DNA of 64,000 nt, taken from positions 1-64,000 of the forward strand of contig SVLM01000008.1 in NCBI GenBank assembly GCA_015067945.1, in the 5' to 3' direction. The DNA comes from Oscillospiraceae bacterium (GTDB lineage Bacteria; Bacillota; Clostridia; Oscillospirales; Oscillospiraceae). The position numbers and the translations under genes were made by a program. Below, piece after piece: positions 7,148-15,251 of this stretch. How positions within the stretch are numbered: position 1 is the stretch's first letter; every line of letters starts with the position of its first letter. The notes under the pieces were generated by a model. The model searched no databases. It was not told the origin of the DNA and worked only from the letters and a program-made list of their open reading frames with translations.

Positions 7148-9017
7148 TCTTGGTGAACTTCTGAAGGATGTGTCCAAATCGGACACAAGAGAACAGATTG
7201 AGTACATAAAGCTGGAACTGATTGATGGAGACGAACAGAATTTCTACGAGTTGAGCGATGTGGAAGCCCTAGCAGACAATATCGCCACCATCGGCTTGCA
7301 GCAGCCCCTTCGTCTGCGTCCCCATCCTACGGCAGAAGGCCGCTATGTGGCGGTTTCTGGTCATCGCCGCCGGGCAGCTCTGCAGTTGCTGGCGCAAGAT
7401 GATCCGGAACGGTGGAATGAAGTTGCTTGTATCGTAGACCGGGATGTCGTATCACCGGCACTGCAGCAACTGCGCCTGATTTTCGGCAATGCCAACACCC
7501 GTAAAATGTCCAGCGCAGATCTGAGCGAGCAGGCTGCCCAAGTGGAGAAGCTCCTGTATCAGCTGAAGGAAGACGGCTATGAGTTCCCCGGCCGGATGCG
7601 GGATCATGTAGCCCAGGTAGTGCAGGCCAGCAAAACCAAGCTGGCGAAGCTGAAAATGATTCGGGACAATCTGGCACCTTGCTGGCAACCGGATTACAAG
7701 AAGAATGTCCTGGGCGAATCTTCTGCTTATGAATTATCGCGTCTATCCCTGGGATGGCAGAATTTGCTCTTTGAGGAAAAGCAACGAACCAATGCAAATA
7801 TCAAATATCTCTACGCGGATGATATTAAGAGGTTTGCTGAGCGCTGTGCAGCCATTGTAGCTTGTCCATGCAGCGAGACTGACGATGGTGTTTGCGTGAA
7901 TCAGGAACGGAAAATGCGTAAAGCCGCCGTTACCGAGCGCTACTATCCGTGCTGTTGTGATAAATGCTGTGCCGAGTGTTCCAGTTTGGCTTCTTGTAAG
8001 AATGCGTGCCCGAAGCTGAAAGATAAAGTACAAAAAATTAAGGCGGAGGCAAAAGAGAAACGTCGCCAGGAGCAAATCGCCCAGGAAGAGCGTGACCGCC
8101 CTGCAATTGAGCAGCTGCAGCAGCTTTGGTACCGTTTCGGTGTTGCCAGAAGGCTAGCGGGGCGATCTGTAGCTGCTGTATATGATGCTGCAGAAATGTA
8201 TTATGTCGCGTCTGATGATAAGAAGATGGAGGATAGGGAAGGATTGTGGACGGAGATCAACCCCAATACAACACTGCCTTATGGTTATTCCTTCTACTTG
8301 TCAAACGCAAGAAAGCTAATAGCTATCGCTGATCTACTCGGCTGTTCCTTGGATTATCTGTTCTGCCGTACCGATGTGCGGGAGGTAGCACAGGAGGGAG
8401 CCGGCGAAAAAGTGTCCGAATTGGGCACTGGAAACACCGTTGTACCCATCCCCGGTGCATGGTATCCGGCCAGCGTAGAACCGCCGATAGATGCAGAGAT
8501 CATCATGATCGATGTTTACGGAAGCGTTAGCGATGATAAGTATCTCGGTGCAGGAACGTTGAAGGATGGCACAATCATGGAGTGGGGTGAAGCGGTTCTT
8601 TGGTCGTTTCTTCCTGAGAAATCTACTGCCACAGAACTGCCTGAAGCTCCCAATGATAACGCGCTCGCAGCAGGTGCTGGCTGGCAGACCGGACAGCCGG
8701 AATTATCCGGTGATTATGCGGCTATGGTGTGCTATCCGGACGGAGTTAAGCCCGTATTGCGACAACTCACTTGGAATGGATCAGTGTGGATCCTCCACGG
8801 TATCACCAACACTAAGGAAGTGGGGGTGGAAGTTCTGTTCTGGTCTCCCTTGCCCACGACTTCTGGCTCTACGCCTTCGGCATTGAACAACAGCTGCAAG
8901 ACAGGGATGAGTCCCACGGGTCATTGTGGTGCTGCGGCCTGCTGCTCCGAGTCGGTAGACTGTTGCCTGAACTGCAGTGAAGACTGCAACAGCAGATGTG
9001 GATATTTGGAGGATTGA
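7137..9017 (+). CDS. parB: ParB-like protein with Cys-rich and C-terminal extensions
   Basis: A 626-aa protein, more than twice the length of a typical ParB. Residues about 20-120 are the ParB/Srx nuclease-like domain with the GHRRRA motif (75-80); about 130-225 is the HTH/linker part. A cysteine cluster follows (PCCCDKCCAECSSLASCKNACP), then a basic coiled coil (KIKAEAKEKRRQEQIAQEE), an XRE C-terminal-like segment (IADLLGCSLDYLF), a DUF551-like tail domain (PIPGAWYPASVEPP) and a last Cys knot (CCSESVDCCLNCSEDC). The start at 7137 has GGGAGGT upstream. Two palindromes of the prophage family lie inside the gene (7170 and 8412). It probably binds them and works with ParA; this is inference. Confidence 0.88.
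   Translation: MAFDLGELLKDVSKSDTREQIEYIKLELIDGDEQNFYELSDVEALADNIATIGLQQPLRLRPHPTAEGRYVAVSGHRRRAALQLLAQDDPERWNEVACIVDRDVVSPALQQLRLIFGNANTRKMSSADLSEQAAQVEKLLYQLKEDGYEFPGRMRDHVAQVVQASKTKLAKLKMIRDNLAPCWQPDYKKNVLGESSAYELSRLSLGWQNLLFEEKQRTNANIKYLYADDIKRFAERCAAIVACPCSETDDGVCVNQERKMRKAAVTERYYPCCCDKCCAECSSLASCKNACPKLKDKVQKIKAEAKEKRRQEQIAQEERDRPAIEQLQQLWYRFGVARRLAGRSVAAVYDAAEMYYVASDDKKMEDREGLWTEINPNTTLPYGYSFYLSNARKLIAIADLLGCSLDYLFCRTDVREVAQEGAGEKVSELGTGNTVVPIPGAWYPASVEPPIDAEIIMIDVYGSVSDDKYLGAGTLKDGTIMEWGEAVLWSFLPEKSTATELPEAPNDNALAAGAGWQTGQPELSGDYAAMVCYPDGVKPVLRQLTWNGSVWILHGITNTKEVGVEVLFWSPLPTTSGSTPSALNNSCKTGMSPTGHCGAAACCSESVDCCLNCSEDCNSRCGYLED
7170..7186. repeat. parS-like palindrome, copy B
   Basis: GTGTCCAAATCGGACAC, with outer arms GTGTCC/GGACAC fully symmetrical. 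It lies at codons 12-17 of the ParB-like gene, in frame as V-S-K-S-D-T. A site at the start of parB is a common place for parS and for ParB autoregulation. Confidence 0.6.
8412..8428. repeat. parS-like palindrome, copy C
   Basis: GTGTCCGAATTGGGCAC inside the ParB-like gene, encoding V-S-E-L-G-T in frame, in the linker before the DUF551-like region. Confidence 0.55.
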
Positions 9018-9019
9018 TC

Positions 9020-9187
9020 ATGGATACGCCATATCAAGTCTTTGACTCCACCGGCCGGCTGGTGCTGGACTCAAATGTGCGTTGCCGCTACCCGCGGTCC
9101 ATGGAGCTGAGTCTCCTGGATGCCGGGTATACCGTGAAGATTGACGGCAAGAAGCTGACAAAAACGGATATCCGAAAGGGAAATTGA
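9020..9187 (+). CDS. Small phage protein of unknown function
   Basis: A 55-aa ORF with TTGGAGG eight bases before ATG 9020. It has no membrane segment or Cys motif. The sequence (YQVFDSTGRLVLDSNVRCRY ... GYTVKIDGKKLTK) reads as a short beta-rich domain and recalls small proteins that follow ParB-like genes in clostridial phages; no function is assigned. It lies 3 bp after the ParB stop and is surely in the same operon. Confidence 0.6.
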   Translation: MDTPYQVFDSTGRLVLDSNVRCRYPRSMELSLLDAGYTVKIDGKKLTKTDIRKGN

Positions 9188-9197
9188 GGTGGTAGAA

Positions 9198-9410
9198 ATG
9201 CCTAAGACCATACAATTCCGATCCTACAATGTAAGTCTGCAAGAAGCGTGGGCAATCGTCAAATACAAGCTTGATGACGAAACCATAGCATTGCCGTCCA
9301 AAGTTCTTGCCATCGAACGGGTTGTCCGAATGGGAACCCACAACAGCATTACCAAGGATGATTTAGTTCACTGCTTGCGTTGGCTGTTTGAACATTATGA
9401 TTTTTGTTAG
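9198..9410 (+). CDS. Small phage protein of unknown function
   Basis: A 70-aa ORF. The start is set at ATG 9198 because GAGGTGG lies five bases upstream; an in-frame GTG at 9189 overlaps that ribosome site. It is predicted to be helical (LQEAWAIVKYKLDDETIALP; HCLRWLFEHYDF). No family is recognised. It sits between two other small early genes in the same direction. Confidence 0.55.
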   Translation: MPKTIQFRSYNVSLQEAWAIVKYKLDDETIALPSKVLAIERVVRMGTHNSITKDDLVHCLRWLFEHYDFC

Positions 9411-9420
9411 GAGAAAGAAA

Positions 9421-9921
9421 ATGTCATTTGAACGATATACGAAAAGGTCGGGTGATATAGTCCTGTTGGCCGATATCGCTGATGGAAAGTACACGGCCGG
9501 TGAGTTGATTGATCTGCTCTTACGGCAGCTTGCGGACTATGAGGACACTGGCCTGACGCCTGAGGGCGTAAAGGATTTGCAATTTCGGGCACGAGCAGCG
9601 GAGCTGTCTGCAGGTGCATCTTTGCACCACATTATCGATCTGGTACGAGCGGAAAGGGCTGGCCGCTTGATGATGCTGCCTTGCAAAATTGGCGACACCA
9701 TCTATATCATGGACGGGAACGAAGTCTACGAAGCGACCATTTGGACTATAGAATCCTACAAGAATGTTCGGGGTAGTCTGGATGTCTTGTTTGCTTGTGG
9801 CACTATGGGGACTTTCTCTCTTGATGATTGGGGCAAGACGGTGTTTGCGGATGAGAAGCAGGCGCTGCATGCCTTAGCTGTGAATGTCCATCGCAAGATC
9901 GAGGGCATTGTCAATGGCTAA
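9421..9921 (+). CDS. Phage protein with LADYEDTGLTPE motif
   Basis: A 166-aa protein. Residues about 35-50 hold LADYEDTGLTPEGV, a segment common in small accessory proteins of Firmicute phages and often fused to DUF551-like domains. The second half (KIGDTIYIMDGNEVYEATIW) looks like a small beta barrel found in the same proteins. The function is not known. The start at 9421 has AGGAGAAAG upstream. It overlaps the next gene by 8 bp, keeping the operon tightly packed. Confidence 0.6.
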   Translation: MSFERYTKRSGDIVLLADIADGKYTAGELIDLLLRQLADYEDTGLTPEGVKDLQFRARAAELSAGASLHHIIDLVRAERAGRLMMLPCKIGDTIYIMDGNEVYEATIWTIESYKNVRGSLDVLFACGTMGTFSLDDWGKTVFADEKQALHALAVNVHRKIEGIVNG

Positions 9922-10633
9922 AGAAAGGCGGAAGATCATTCAAGCAGGATCGTTGTGGATGGCGGTGCAGTACACCGCCATCCGAGGCGAAAACCAATCG
10001 GCACGAAGAGAAGTCCGAGCACAGATATCTACACCAGCCCGGGAGAGTCTAAACGCCAAGTTATCCTGGCAGAAGTTGATGCTGATCCTCGCCGCCAATT
10101 TCCGCAGCACGGATCTTGTGGTTACTCTTACATATCGGGATGGGAGCCTGCCCATTCATCGGGAAGCTGCTGACCGACGGCTGGATTACCTTATCCGAAA
10201 TCTGCGGGAGCATCGAAAGAAACAGGGGCAGCTGCTGGTGTATGCCCGCATTACCGAGGGCTATCACTCTGGCGGTCGACTGCACCACCACTTGATTATC
10301 AATGCCACCGGTCAGGATTTTGATGTAATCCGACAACTGTGGACCCGCGACGGTGATGATGTAGACTTTGAGCGCTTTGGTATCGATGGTGCTGAACGAT
10401 GGGCTAAGTACCTGACCAAAGAACCTCGCGAAAAGGGACGGCGTCATGTTGGTGATCGCACCTGGCGTACCAGTAGGAATGTAAAGAAACCCGTAATCAG
10501 TTATGAAATGGTGGATGAGCGGGATAGCTTGACACCACCACCGGGTGCCTTTGTGCTGGATAAAGTGGAGTGCCAGAACTGTTACGGGAAGTTCTGCCAC
10601 ATGATGGCGAGGCTTCCGGAAGCAATCAATTGA
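9914..10633 (+). CDS. Rolling-circle Rep-like HUH endonuclease
   Basis: A 239-aa protein with the three landmarks of a rolling-circle initiator domain: motif 1 DLVVTLTYRDG (about 75), motif 2 GRLHHHLIIN (about 125, the metal-binding histidines) and motif 3 with a candidate nucleophile tyrosine in RWAKYLTKEPREKG (about 167). It resembles the ORF2/G2P replication-associated group. Such proteins nick single strands in replication or transfer. Here it coexists with an initiator, iterons and DnaB, so its role may be a second replication mode or DNA processing. A Cys pair near the C terminus (CQNCYGKFC) may bind zinc. The start is ATG 9914, inside the previous gene. Confidence 0.7.
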   Translation: MAKERRKIIQAGSLWMAVQYTAIRGENQSARREVRAQISTPARESLNAKLSWQKLMLILAANFRSTDLVVTLTYRDGSLPIHREAADRRLDYLIRNLREHRKKQGQLLVYARITEGYHSGGRLHHHLIINATGQDFDVIRQLWTRDGDDVDFERFGIDGAERWAKYLTKEPREKGRRHVGDRTWRTSRNVKKPVISYEMVDERDSLTPPPGAFVLDKVECQNCYGKFCHMMARLPEAIN

Positions 10634-10702
10634 ATACCTGAAATTCTGGCTTGGGGTAGTGTATACTAATCCAACACTAAGAAAAAAAGGAGTTGAAAAC
10701 AC

Positions 10703-10882
10703 TTGAATACTGAAACAAACTGTGGTAAAATTAAGACAAACCGGGGATGGCTGATGTGTCCGATCTGCGGAAAGAAATTGCTGCGGCTGACATCGACAAC
10801 CACGGCAAAAGACCTGCCGGTTTTCTGCAAGCATTGTCACCAGGAATCCATCGTGAATATCTTGCCTGAGCCTGAGCCTTAG
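10703..10882 (+). CDS. Cysteine-rich KTR-type zinc protein (TTG start)
   Basis: A 59-aa gene starting at TTG 10703 behind AAAAGGAG. The hallmark is K-I-K-T-N-R-G-W (residues 9-16) followed by LMCPICGKK and a second FCKHCHQE pair, a four-cysteine zinc site. The ending ESIVNI is also typical of the small cysteine-rich KTR family found in phages and ICEs of Clostridia. Its biochemical role is unknown; Com-like translational or nucleic-acid binding is possible. The stop codon runs into the following terminator stem, so this gene ends the early transcript. Confidence 0.75.
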   Translation: MNTETNCGKIKTNRGWLMCPICGKKLLRLTSTTTAKDLPVFCKHCHQESIVNILPEPEP

Positions 10883-10930
10883 AGCCTGAGCCATGAATCG
10901 TAAAAGCGATTTGTGTCTCAGGCTCTTTTT
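10881..10930 (+). terminator. Terminator at end of early operon
   Basis: AGAGCCTGAG (10881-10890) pairs with CTCAGGCTCT (10917-10926), with a second small stem AATCG/CGATT in the loop and a T run after it. It separates the early replication genes from the HNH/terminase late block. Confidence 0.75.
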
Positions 10931-10949
10931 GTGTTTTCTGGAGGTCGAA

Positions 10950-11321
10950 ATGAACAAACCAATGCGACGATGCAAAGCACCAGGGTGTCAGATCCTCACG
11001 GCAGATGGCTACTGCCCGGATCACAAACCGAAGGCAGAGCGAAAGGAATCGGCATCCTGGCATTACCTGTACACGGATCCACGATATGGCTGGAAACGAC
11101 GGCGTGGCGCTCAGCTGGCCCGCGAGCCCTTCTGTCGGATCTGCGCCGGTTACGGACTCCGTGTGCAGGCCACAGATGTAGACCATGTCCTTCCGCATCG
11201 AGGAGACATAAAGCTATTCATGACCGGCCAGCTGCAGAGTCTATGTCACAGCTGCCATAGCCGCAAAACTATGACGGAAAATGCCGAGATTTTTCGCAGC
11301 CGCCGAAGCTCAATGCGATGA
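10950..11321 (+). CDS. HNH endonuclease beside terminase
   Basis: A 123-aa HNH nuclease. Zinc-binding pairs CKAPGC / YCPDH and CRIC / CHSC frame the active region with DVDHVLPHRGD (about residue 83) and LCHSCHSRKTM. HNH proteins next to terminase are needed for cos cutting and packaging in HK97-like phages of Gram-positive hosts. The start at 10950 follows GGAGGTCGAA. About 210 bp, holding a C/G-rich palindrome, separate it from the small terminase. Confidence 0.9.
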   Translation: MNKPMRRCKAPGCQILTADGYCPDHKPKAERKESASWHYLYTDPRYGWKRRRGAQLAREPFCRICAGYGLRVQATDVDHVLPHRGDIKLFMTGQLQSLCHSCHSRKTMTENAEIFRSRRSSMR

Positions 11322-11532
11322 CGGCTTGGGCGTAGGCATGTGGGTGCCTGTGCCCATGGGCGCTCGCAGATGCCCAGGCGAATCTTTACGGCCGCCTGCA
11401 GGCCGAACCGCAAACCCACCCCCCCGGGGTTTGAAAATCGAGGGATGACCGCGGAATACCGTGCAACCCTATTCGCACAAGATTTTTTCCCCACAGCAAA
11501 ATCAAAGTCAGCCGGCAAAAGGAGTGAGCAAA
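11322..11532. other. Non-coding gap with candidate cos site
   Basis: This 211-bp stretch has no convincing gene. It holds C-run/G-run dyads (CCCCGGGG at 11422-11429 inside a C7-G4 tract) and several GCCCAxGGGCG-like inverted pieces around 11340-11395. In phages with an HNH gene next to P27-type terminase, cos usually lies exactly here. The precise cut cannot be read from the sequence. Confidence 0.45.
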
Positions 11533-12093
11533 GTGGCAGGCAAACGCAGACCTATGGATGTGAATCTCAGCGTCATTGACGGCGGGAAACACTGGACGAA
11601 GGATGAAATCCAGCAGCGACAGGAAGAAGAGCTGAAGGTGGAGCCACCGAAGGATCTGAAGGCACCGTCTTGGTTAAGTGGTGCTGCTAAAAAGCTGTTT
11701 AAGGCGTATGCTGTGCAACTGCTGAAATTTCCCGCTGGAATGGTGTCCGAATTGGACACGGGTATCCTTGCCCGGTACTGCGACTGTGAAGCCGCTTATG
11801 GTGAGGCCAGTCGACAAAAGAATGCCTGGCTGAAAGAATGCGCCCAGCTTCTGAAGGATGCAGATGCAGATAACTTGGCGGCTCTGAATGAATGTCCTGC
11901 CTATGATGTGGCGAAGGGGCAGGTGGATTACTGGATCGGCCAAATGGCCAAGCTGGAGAAGATCTGCAGAGGCTGTGCCACCGAGATGGGCATGACCGTT
12001 TCCAGCCGGTGCCGGCTGATCGTGCCGAAGGTTGATCCGAAGCCGGAAGAGGATCCATTGGCGCAGCTCCAGCGGAAGCTCCTGGGAGGCTGA
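11533..12093 (+). CDS. terS: Terminase small subunit, P27 family
   Basis: A 186-aa DNA-recognition subunit of the packaging motor. It fits the P27 family: a basic N terminus, then APSWLSGAAKKLFKAYAVQL (about 45-65), then a helical central part (DTGILARYCDCEAAY). The GTG at 11533 is taken as the start because GGAG lies eight bases upstream; a longer in-frame version lacks a ribosome site. The gene holds palindrome copy D. The large subunit begins 1 bp after its stop. Confidence 0.88.
   Translation: MAGKRRPMDVNLSVIDGGKHWTKDEIQQRQEEELKVEPPKDLKAPSWLSGAAKKLFKAYAVQLLKFPAGMVSELDTGILARYCDCEAAYGEASRQKNAWLKECAQLLKDADADNLAALNECPAYDVAKGQVDYWIGQMAKLEKICRGCATEMGMTVSSRCRLIVPKVDPKPEEDPLAQLQRKLLGG
11743..11759. 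repeat. parS-like palindrome, copy D
   Basis: GTGTCCGAATTGGACAC within terS, in frame as V-S-E-L-D-T, with both outer arms perfect. A weaker 12-of-17 core (TCCGAATCGGGC, 12103-12114) lies at the start of terL. Confidence 0.55.
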
Positions 12094-12094
12094 A

Positions 12095-13750
12095 ATGTTT
12101 GATCCGAATCGGGCTGAGTATGTTCTGTCCTTCCTGGAAATGCTTCCCTTTGGCTCAGGAGCGTTCGCCGGAAAACCCTTTCGCCTACAACAGTGGCAGA
12201 AAGATCCCCTCCGGGAGTTTTACGGAAACGTTGATGAAGATCCGGAAACCGGGGAAACGTACCGCCATTTTCAGTATCTCTACGAGGAAATCCCCAAGAA
12301 GAACGGTAAAACGGAAGTAGCTGCCGGTCTGGGGCTTTACCATCTGGTAGGTGACGGGGAGCAAAATCCCCAGGTGTACATCTGCGCAGCGGATAAGGAA
12401 AATGCTTCGATCTGTTATAACGCCATGTGTGCCATGGTAGATGCCCGGCCGTGGCTCCAAAAGCGGGTATACCAAGTTCCCAGTAGGAAGGAGATCCGCC
12501 TGGCCGACGATAGCGGTTTTATCAAAGTTCTCAGCTCGGAGGCCTACTCCAAACACGGATACAACGCCAGCTGCGTGATCTTCGACGAGCTGCATGCCCA
12601 GCCAAACCGGGCACTGTGGGATGTCATGACCTTCGGTGCTGGATCCGCCCGTTGTCAGCCGGTATGGATCGTGCTGACAACGGCTGGTGATGATCCGGAC
12701 CGGAAGTCCATCGGTTGGGAAATCCACAGCCAGTGCCGCAAAATCTTGGCGGCTCGTGCCGGCACAGGTCCTGCAGAGGATGATAATCCCATCTGGCTGC
12801 CTGTTATGTATGGCATGCCGGACGATCCGGAAGAATGTGCCAAAATTGATATCTATGACGAAGAAGTATGGCGCAGATGCAATCCGTCTCTCGGTGTAAC
12901 GATTCCGCTGAGAACGATTCGGCAGGAGGCGCGAGAAGCAAGGCAGTCCGAGGCAAAGGAGAGATTGTTCCGATGGCTTCGGTTGAATCAATGGATCGCC
13001 ACAAAGTCTGTTGGCTGGCTGCCCTTAACCTTGTACGACCGGACGCAATGGCATGTACCTAAGCTGGAGGAAGTTTATAAGGGCAACCAACTCCGTCGAG
13101 AAATGCGACGCACCTTACGTGGCAAGAAATGCTATGGCGGTCTCGATCTCGCAACTACCACCGATCTGGCAGCCTTTGTGCTGGAGTTTCCGCCCCAGCC
13201 TGGGCTGGATCATTGGGTGGTTTTGTTCTGGGCCTGGCGACCTAGAGAGGGCATCTTGGATGCAGAGAAACGAGACCATGTACCGTATCAGGATTGGGCT
13301 CGCGCAGAATACCTATCCCTATGCGATGGCGATATGAACGACTTCCAAGAGATTGAGGACACTATCCTGGAGGCTAGTCGGATCTATAAGCTGGCATGTT
13401 TGGGCGTTGACCCCTATCTGAGTCGCATGATGAGTGGACGGTTGGAGAAAGCAAAAATAACCGTGGTGGAGATCCGACAGAATATGGCGGATATGAGTCC
13501 GGCTATGAAAGATGTGGAAGTGAAGTTGCGTGGTGGGGAGATGGTCCATGAACACAACACCTGTGCTCGGTGGAACTTCGGAAATACCCGCTGTGCAACG
13601 GATGGTAACGCAAACATCAAGCCTATGAAAAACCTGTCTACCGGCAGGATCGATATCACAGTGGCGTGGATCATTTGCCACGCAGCTGCAATGCTGGCCC
13701 CGGCAAACTCCCTTTCGGAGCGTGTGCAGAGTGGTCAGTGGCGAATGTAA
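12095..13750 (+). CDS. terL: Terminase large subunit
   Basis: A 551-aa packaging ATPase-nuclease of the Terminase_1 (YmfN-like) type. The N-terminal ATPase has Walker A-like PKKNGKTE (67-74), Walker B VIFDE (161-165) and the coupling segment VLTTAG. The C-terminal nuclease half carries the acidic residue of YGGLDLATTTDLAAF and the later GVDPYLSR segment. GGGAGG lies before ATG 12095. It follows terS directly and precedes a small membrane protein and the portal. Length and motifs are normal for HK97-type phages. Confidence 0.96.
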   Translation: MFDPNRAEYVLSFLEMLPFGSGAFAGKPFRLQQWQKDPLREFYGNVDEDPETGETYRHFQYLYEEIPKKNGKTEVAAGLGLYHLVGDGEQNPQVYICAADKENASICYNAMCAMVDARPWLQKRVYQVPSRKEIRLADDSGFIKVLSSEAYSKHGYNASCVIFDELHAQPNRALWDVMTFGAGSARCQPVWIVLTTAGDDPDRKSIGWEIHSQCRKILAARAGTGPAEDDNPIWLPVMYGMPDDPEECAKIDIYDEEVWRRCNPSLGVTIPLRTIRQEAREARQSEAKERLFRWLRLNQWIATKSVGWLPLTLYDRTQWHVPKLEEVYKGNQLRREMRRTLRGKKCYGGLDLATTTDLAAFVLEFPPQPGLDHWVVLFWAWRPREGILDAEKRDHVPYQDWARAEYLSLCDGDMNDFQEIEDTILEASRIYKLACLGVDPYLSRMMSGRLEKAKITVVEIRQNMADMSPAMKDVEVKLRGGEMVHEHNTCARWNFGNTRCATDGNANIKPMKNLSTGRIDITVAWIICHAAAMLAPANSLSERVQSGQWRM

Positions 13751-13761
13751 AGGAGCGTTCT

Positions 13762-13968
13762 ATGAAAAATTCCAAAAACAATAAGGCATCCGCGGCAGTT
13801 GACTTGCTGGTTGTCCTTCTGTTTTTCTGCGGCATGGCCTTAATTGCAGTGGGCTTGTGGCAGATCTGGCCGCCTGTGGCGTTGGTATTCCTTGGAATTA
13901 CCGTCTGGTACTTGGCTGCCTGCATAAATACGTCTGCAAAATCCCCTGAAAGGACGGATAAGAAATGA
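13762..13968 (+). CDS. Small two-helix membrane protein between terminase and portal
   Basis: A 68-aa ORF starting at ATG 13762 after AAAGGAGCG. Two hydrophobic segments (about residues 12-32 and 36-52: VDLLVVLLFFCGMALIAVGL and PVALVFLGITVWYLAAC) make a hairpin membrane protein with a charged tail. Its TGA overlaps the portal ATG (ATGA), a coupling signal. It is unusual to find a membrane protein between terL and the portal. It might act in superinfection exclusion or be a stray holin-like protein; no family is recognised. Confidence 0.65.
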   Translation: MKNSKNNKASAAVDLLVVLLFFCGMALIAVGLWQIWPPVALVFLGITVWYLAACINTSAKSPERTDKK

Positions 13969-15251
13969 AGCTATCTGATGCACTCTTTTCGCCGGTGCGG
14001 GAGCACAGGTCCCGGAGCCCCACTGGCCGCAGCAATGCTGCAATCGTCACCGCTGGTCCGCTGTATGGCGTGTCCGGCAGTGTTCCCAGCCGGGATAATG
14101 CACAGAAGTTGTCCGCTGTTTATGCTGCCGTTGACATCCGTAGCGATGACCTCAGCACCCTGCCCAATTACCTTTTGGACACCAGGACACGTAACCGCGT
14201 TACCGGGCACCCGGTTTTGTTTCTGCTGAATGTTCGGCCTAACCCTCTGATGACGCCGACGGTACGCAGAAAACTGCTGGAGCGCAGCATCCTGCTAACG
14301 GGAGACGCCTACGATTGGATCATCCGCGATCCAGTCACCAGACTTCCCACAGAGTTGATTCCTATGACGGGAGATCTGGTACGGACCTTCGTAGATAGCA
14401 AACATCGGTGCTGGTACGATGTCACCGATCCGGTCACCCATGAAGTGTTTCGACTGCCACAGGAGGATGTGTGCCACTACAAGGGCCCGACCAATGATGG
14501 TATCCACGGCCTGTCGGTTTTGACCTATGCGGCTCAGGTTGTTCAGGCGGGACTTGCATCCCAAGAGTACAACAAGGCGTTCTATGAATCCGGTGGTCAG
14601 CCGTCCGGCATTTTGACGGTGGAGGGCGATTTCTCTGGCTATGTCATGGATGCCGAAGGTAATCCGACATCCAAAACGCAGAAAGATGCCATCCGGGAGG
14701 AATGGGAGAACGTCCACCGTGGCGCAGCCAATGCCCACAAAGTAGCTGTCCTGGATTACGGCATGAAATATCAGGCGCTATCCATTAGTCAGAAGGATGC
14801 CATGTTCATAGAACAGCAGACGCAGACAGTGGAGGATATTGCCCGCTATTTCTCTGTGCCTCTTTACAAGCTGCAGAGTGGCAAGCAGAGCTACAGCTCC
14901 AACGAGCAAAACTCCATTGAGTATACCGGCAGTCTTCGGCCCAGAGTGACACAAATGGAGGAAGAGCAGACGTGGAAACTCTTGAGCCTGGATGATATTC
15001 GTGCCGGTTTGGAAATCCGCACCAATATGATGGCTCTCTTGAGATCCGATCAGAAGAGTCGCGCTGAATACTACCAGACCATGCATCAGGAAGGCGTTTA
15101 TAGCATCAACGATATTCGGGCTTATGAGGATCTTCCGGATGTTGATGGCGGTGATGAACACGCCATCAGTCTGAACTACATCCCGTTGAGCCTTTGGCGC
15201 GACCTGAGCATCAAGCGAAACGGTGGCGGTACCACTGGGGAGGTGAAATAA
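13965..15251 (+). CDS. Portal protein, HK97 family
   Basis: A 428-aa portal forming the dodecameric DNA entry ring. Family signs include SAVYAAVDIRSDDLSTLP near residue 50, the central DAYDWIIRD strand, the stem region with GMKYQALSISQKDAMFIEQQ (about 265-285) and PLYKLQSGKQSYSSNEQN. Length is typical. It overlaps the upstream membrane gene by 4 bp and its stop abuts the protease start, so head genes are coupled in the order portal-protease-capsid. Confidence 0.95.
   Translation: MKLSDALFSPVREHRSRSPTGRSNAAIVTAGPLYGVSGSVPSRDNAQKLSAVYAAVDIRSDDLSTLPNYLLDTRTRNRVTGHPVLFLLNVRPNPLMTPTVRRKLLERSILLTGDAYDWIIRDPVTRLPTELIPMTGDLVRTFVDSKHRCWYDVTDPVTHEVFRLPQEDVCHYKGPTNDGIHGLSVLTYAAQVVQAGLASQEYNKAFYESGGQPSGILTVEGDFSGYVMDAEGNPTSKTQKDAIREEWENVHRGAANAHKVAVLDYGMKYQALSISQKDAMFIEQQTQTVEDIARYFSVPLYKLQSGKQSYSSNEQNSIEYTGSLRPRVTQMEEEQTWKLLSLDDIRAGLEIRTNMMALLRSDQKSRAEYYQTMHQEGVYSINDIRAYEDLPDVDGGDEHAISLNYIPLSLWRDLSIKRNGGGTTGEVK

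Noticed and set aside
10748..10770. Possible extra parS-like copy (GTGTCCGATCTGCGG)
   Set aside because: Only the left arm matches; it encodes the CPIC zinc pair of the KTR protein, and the right arm is missing.
12185..12991. A 268-codon leftward frame in terL
   Set aside because: A shadow of the terminase large subunit gene.
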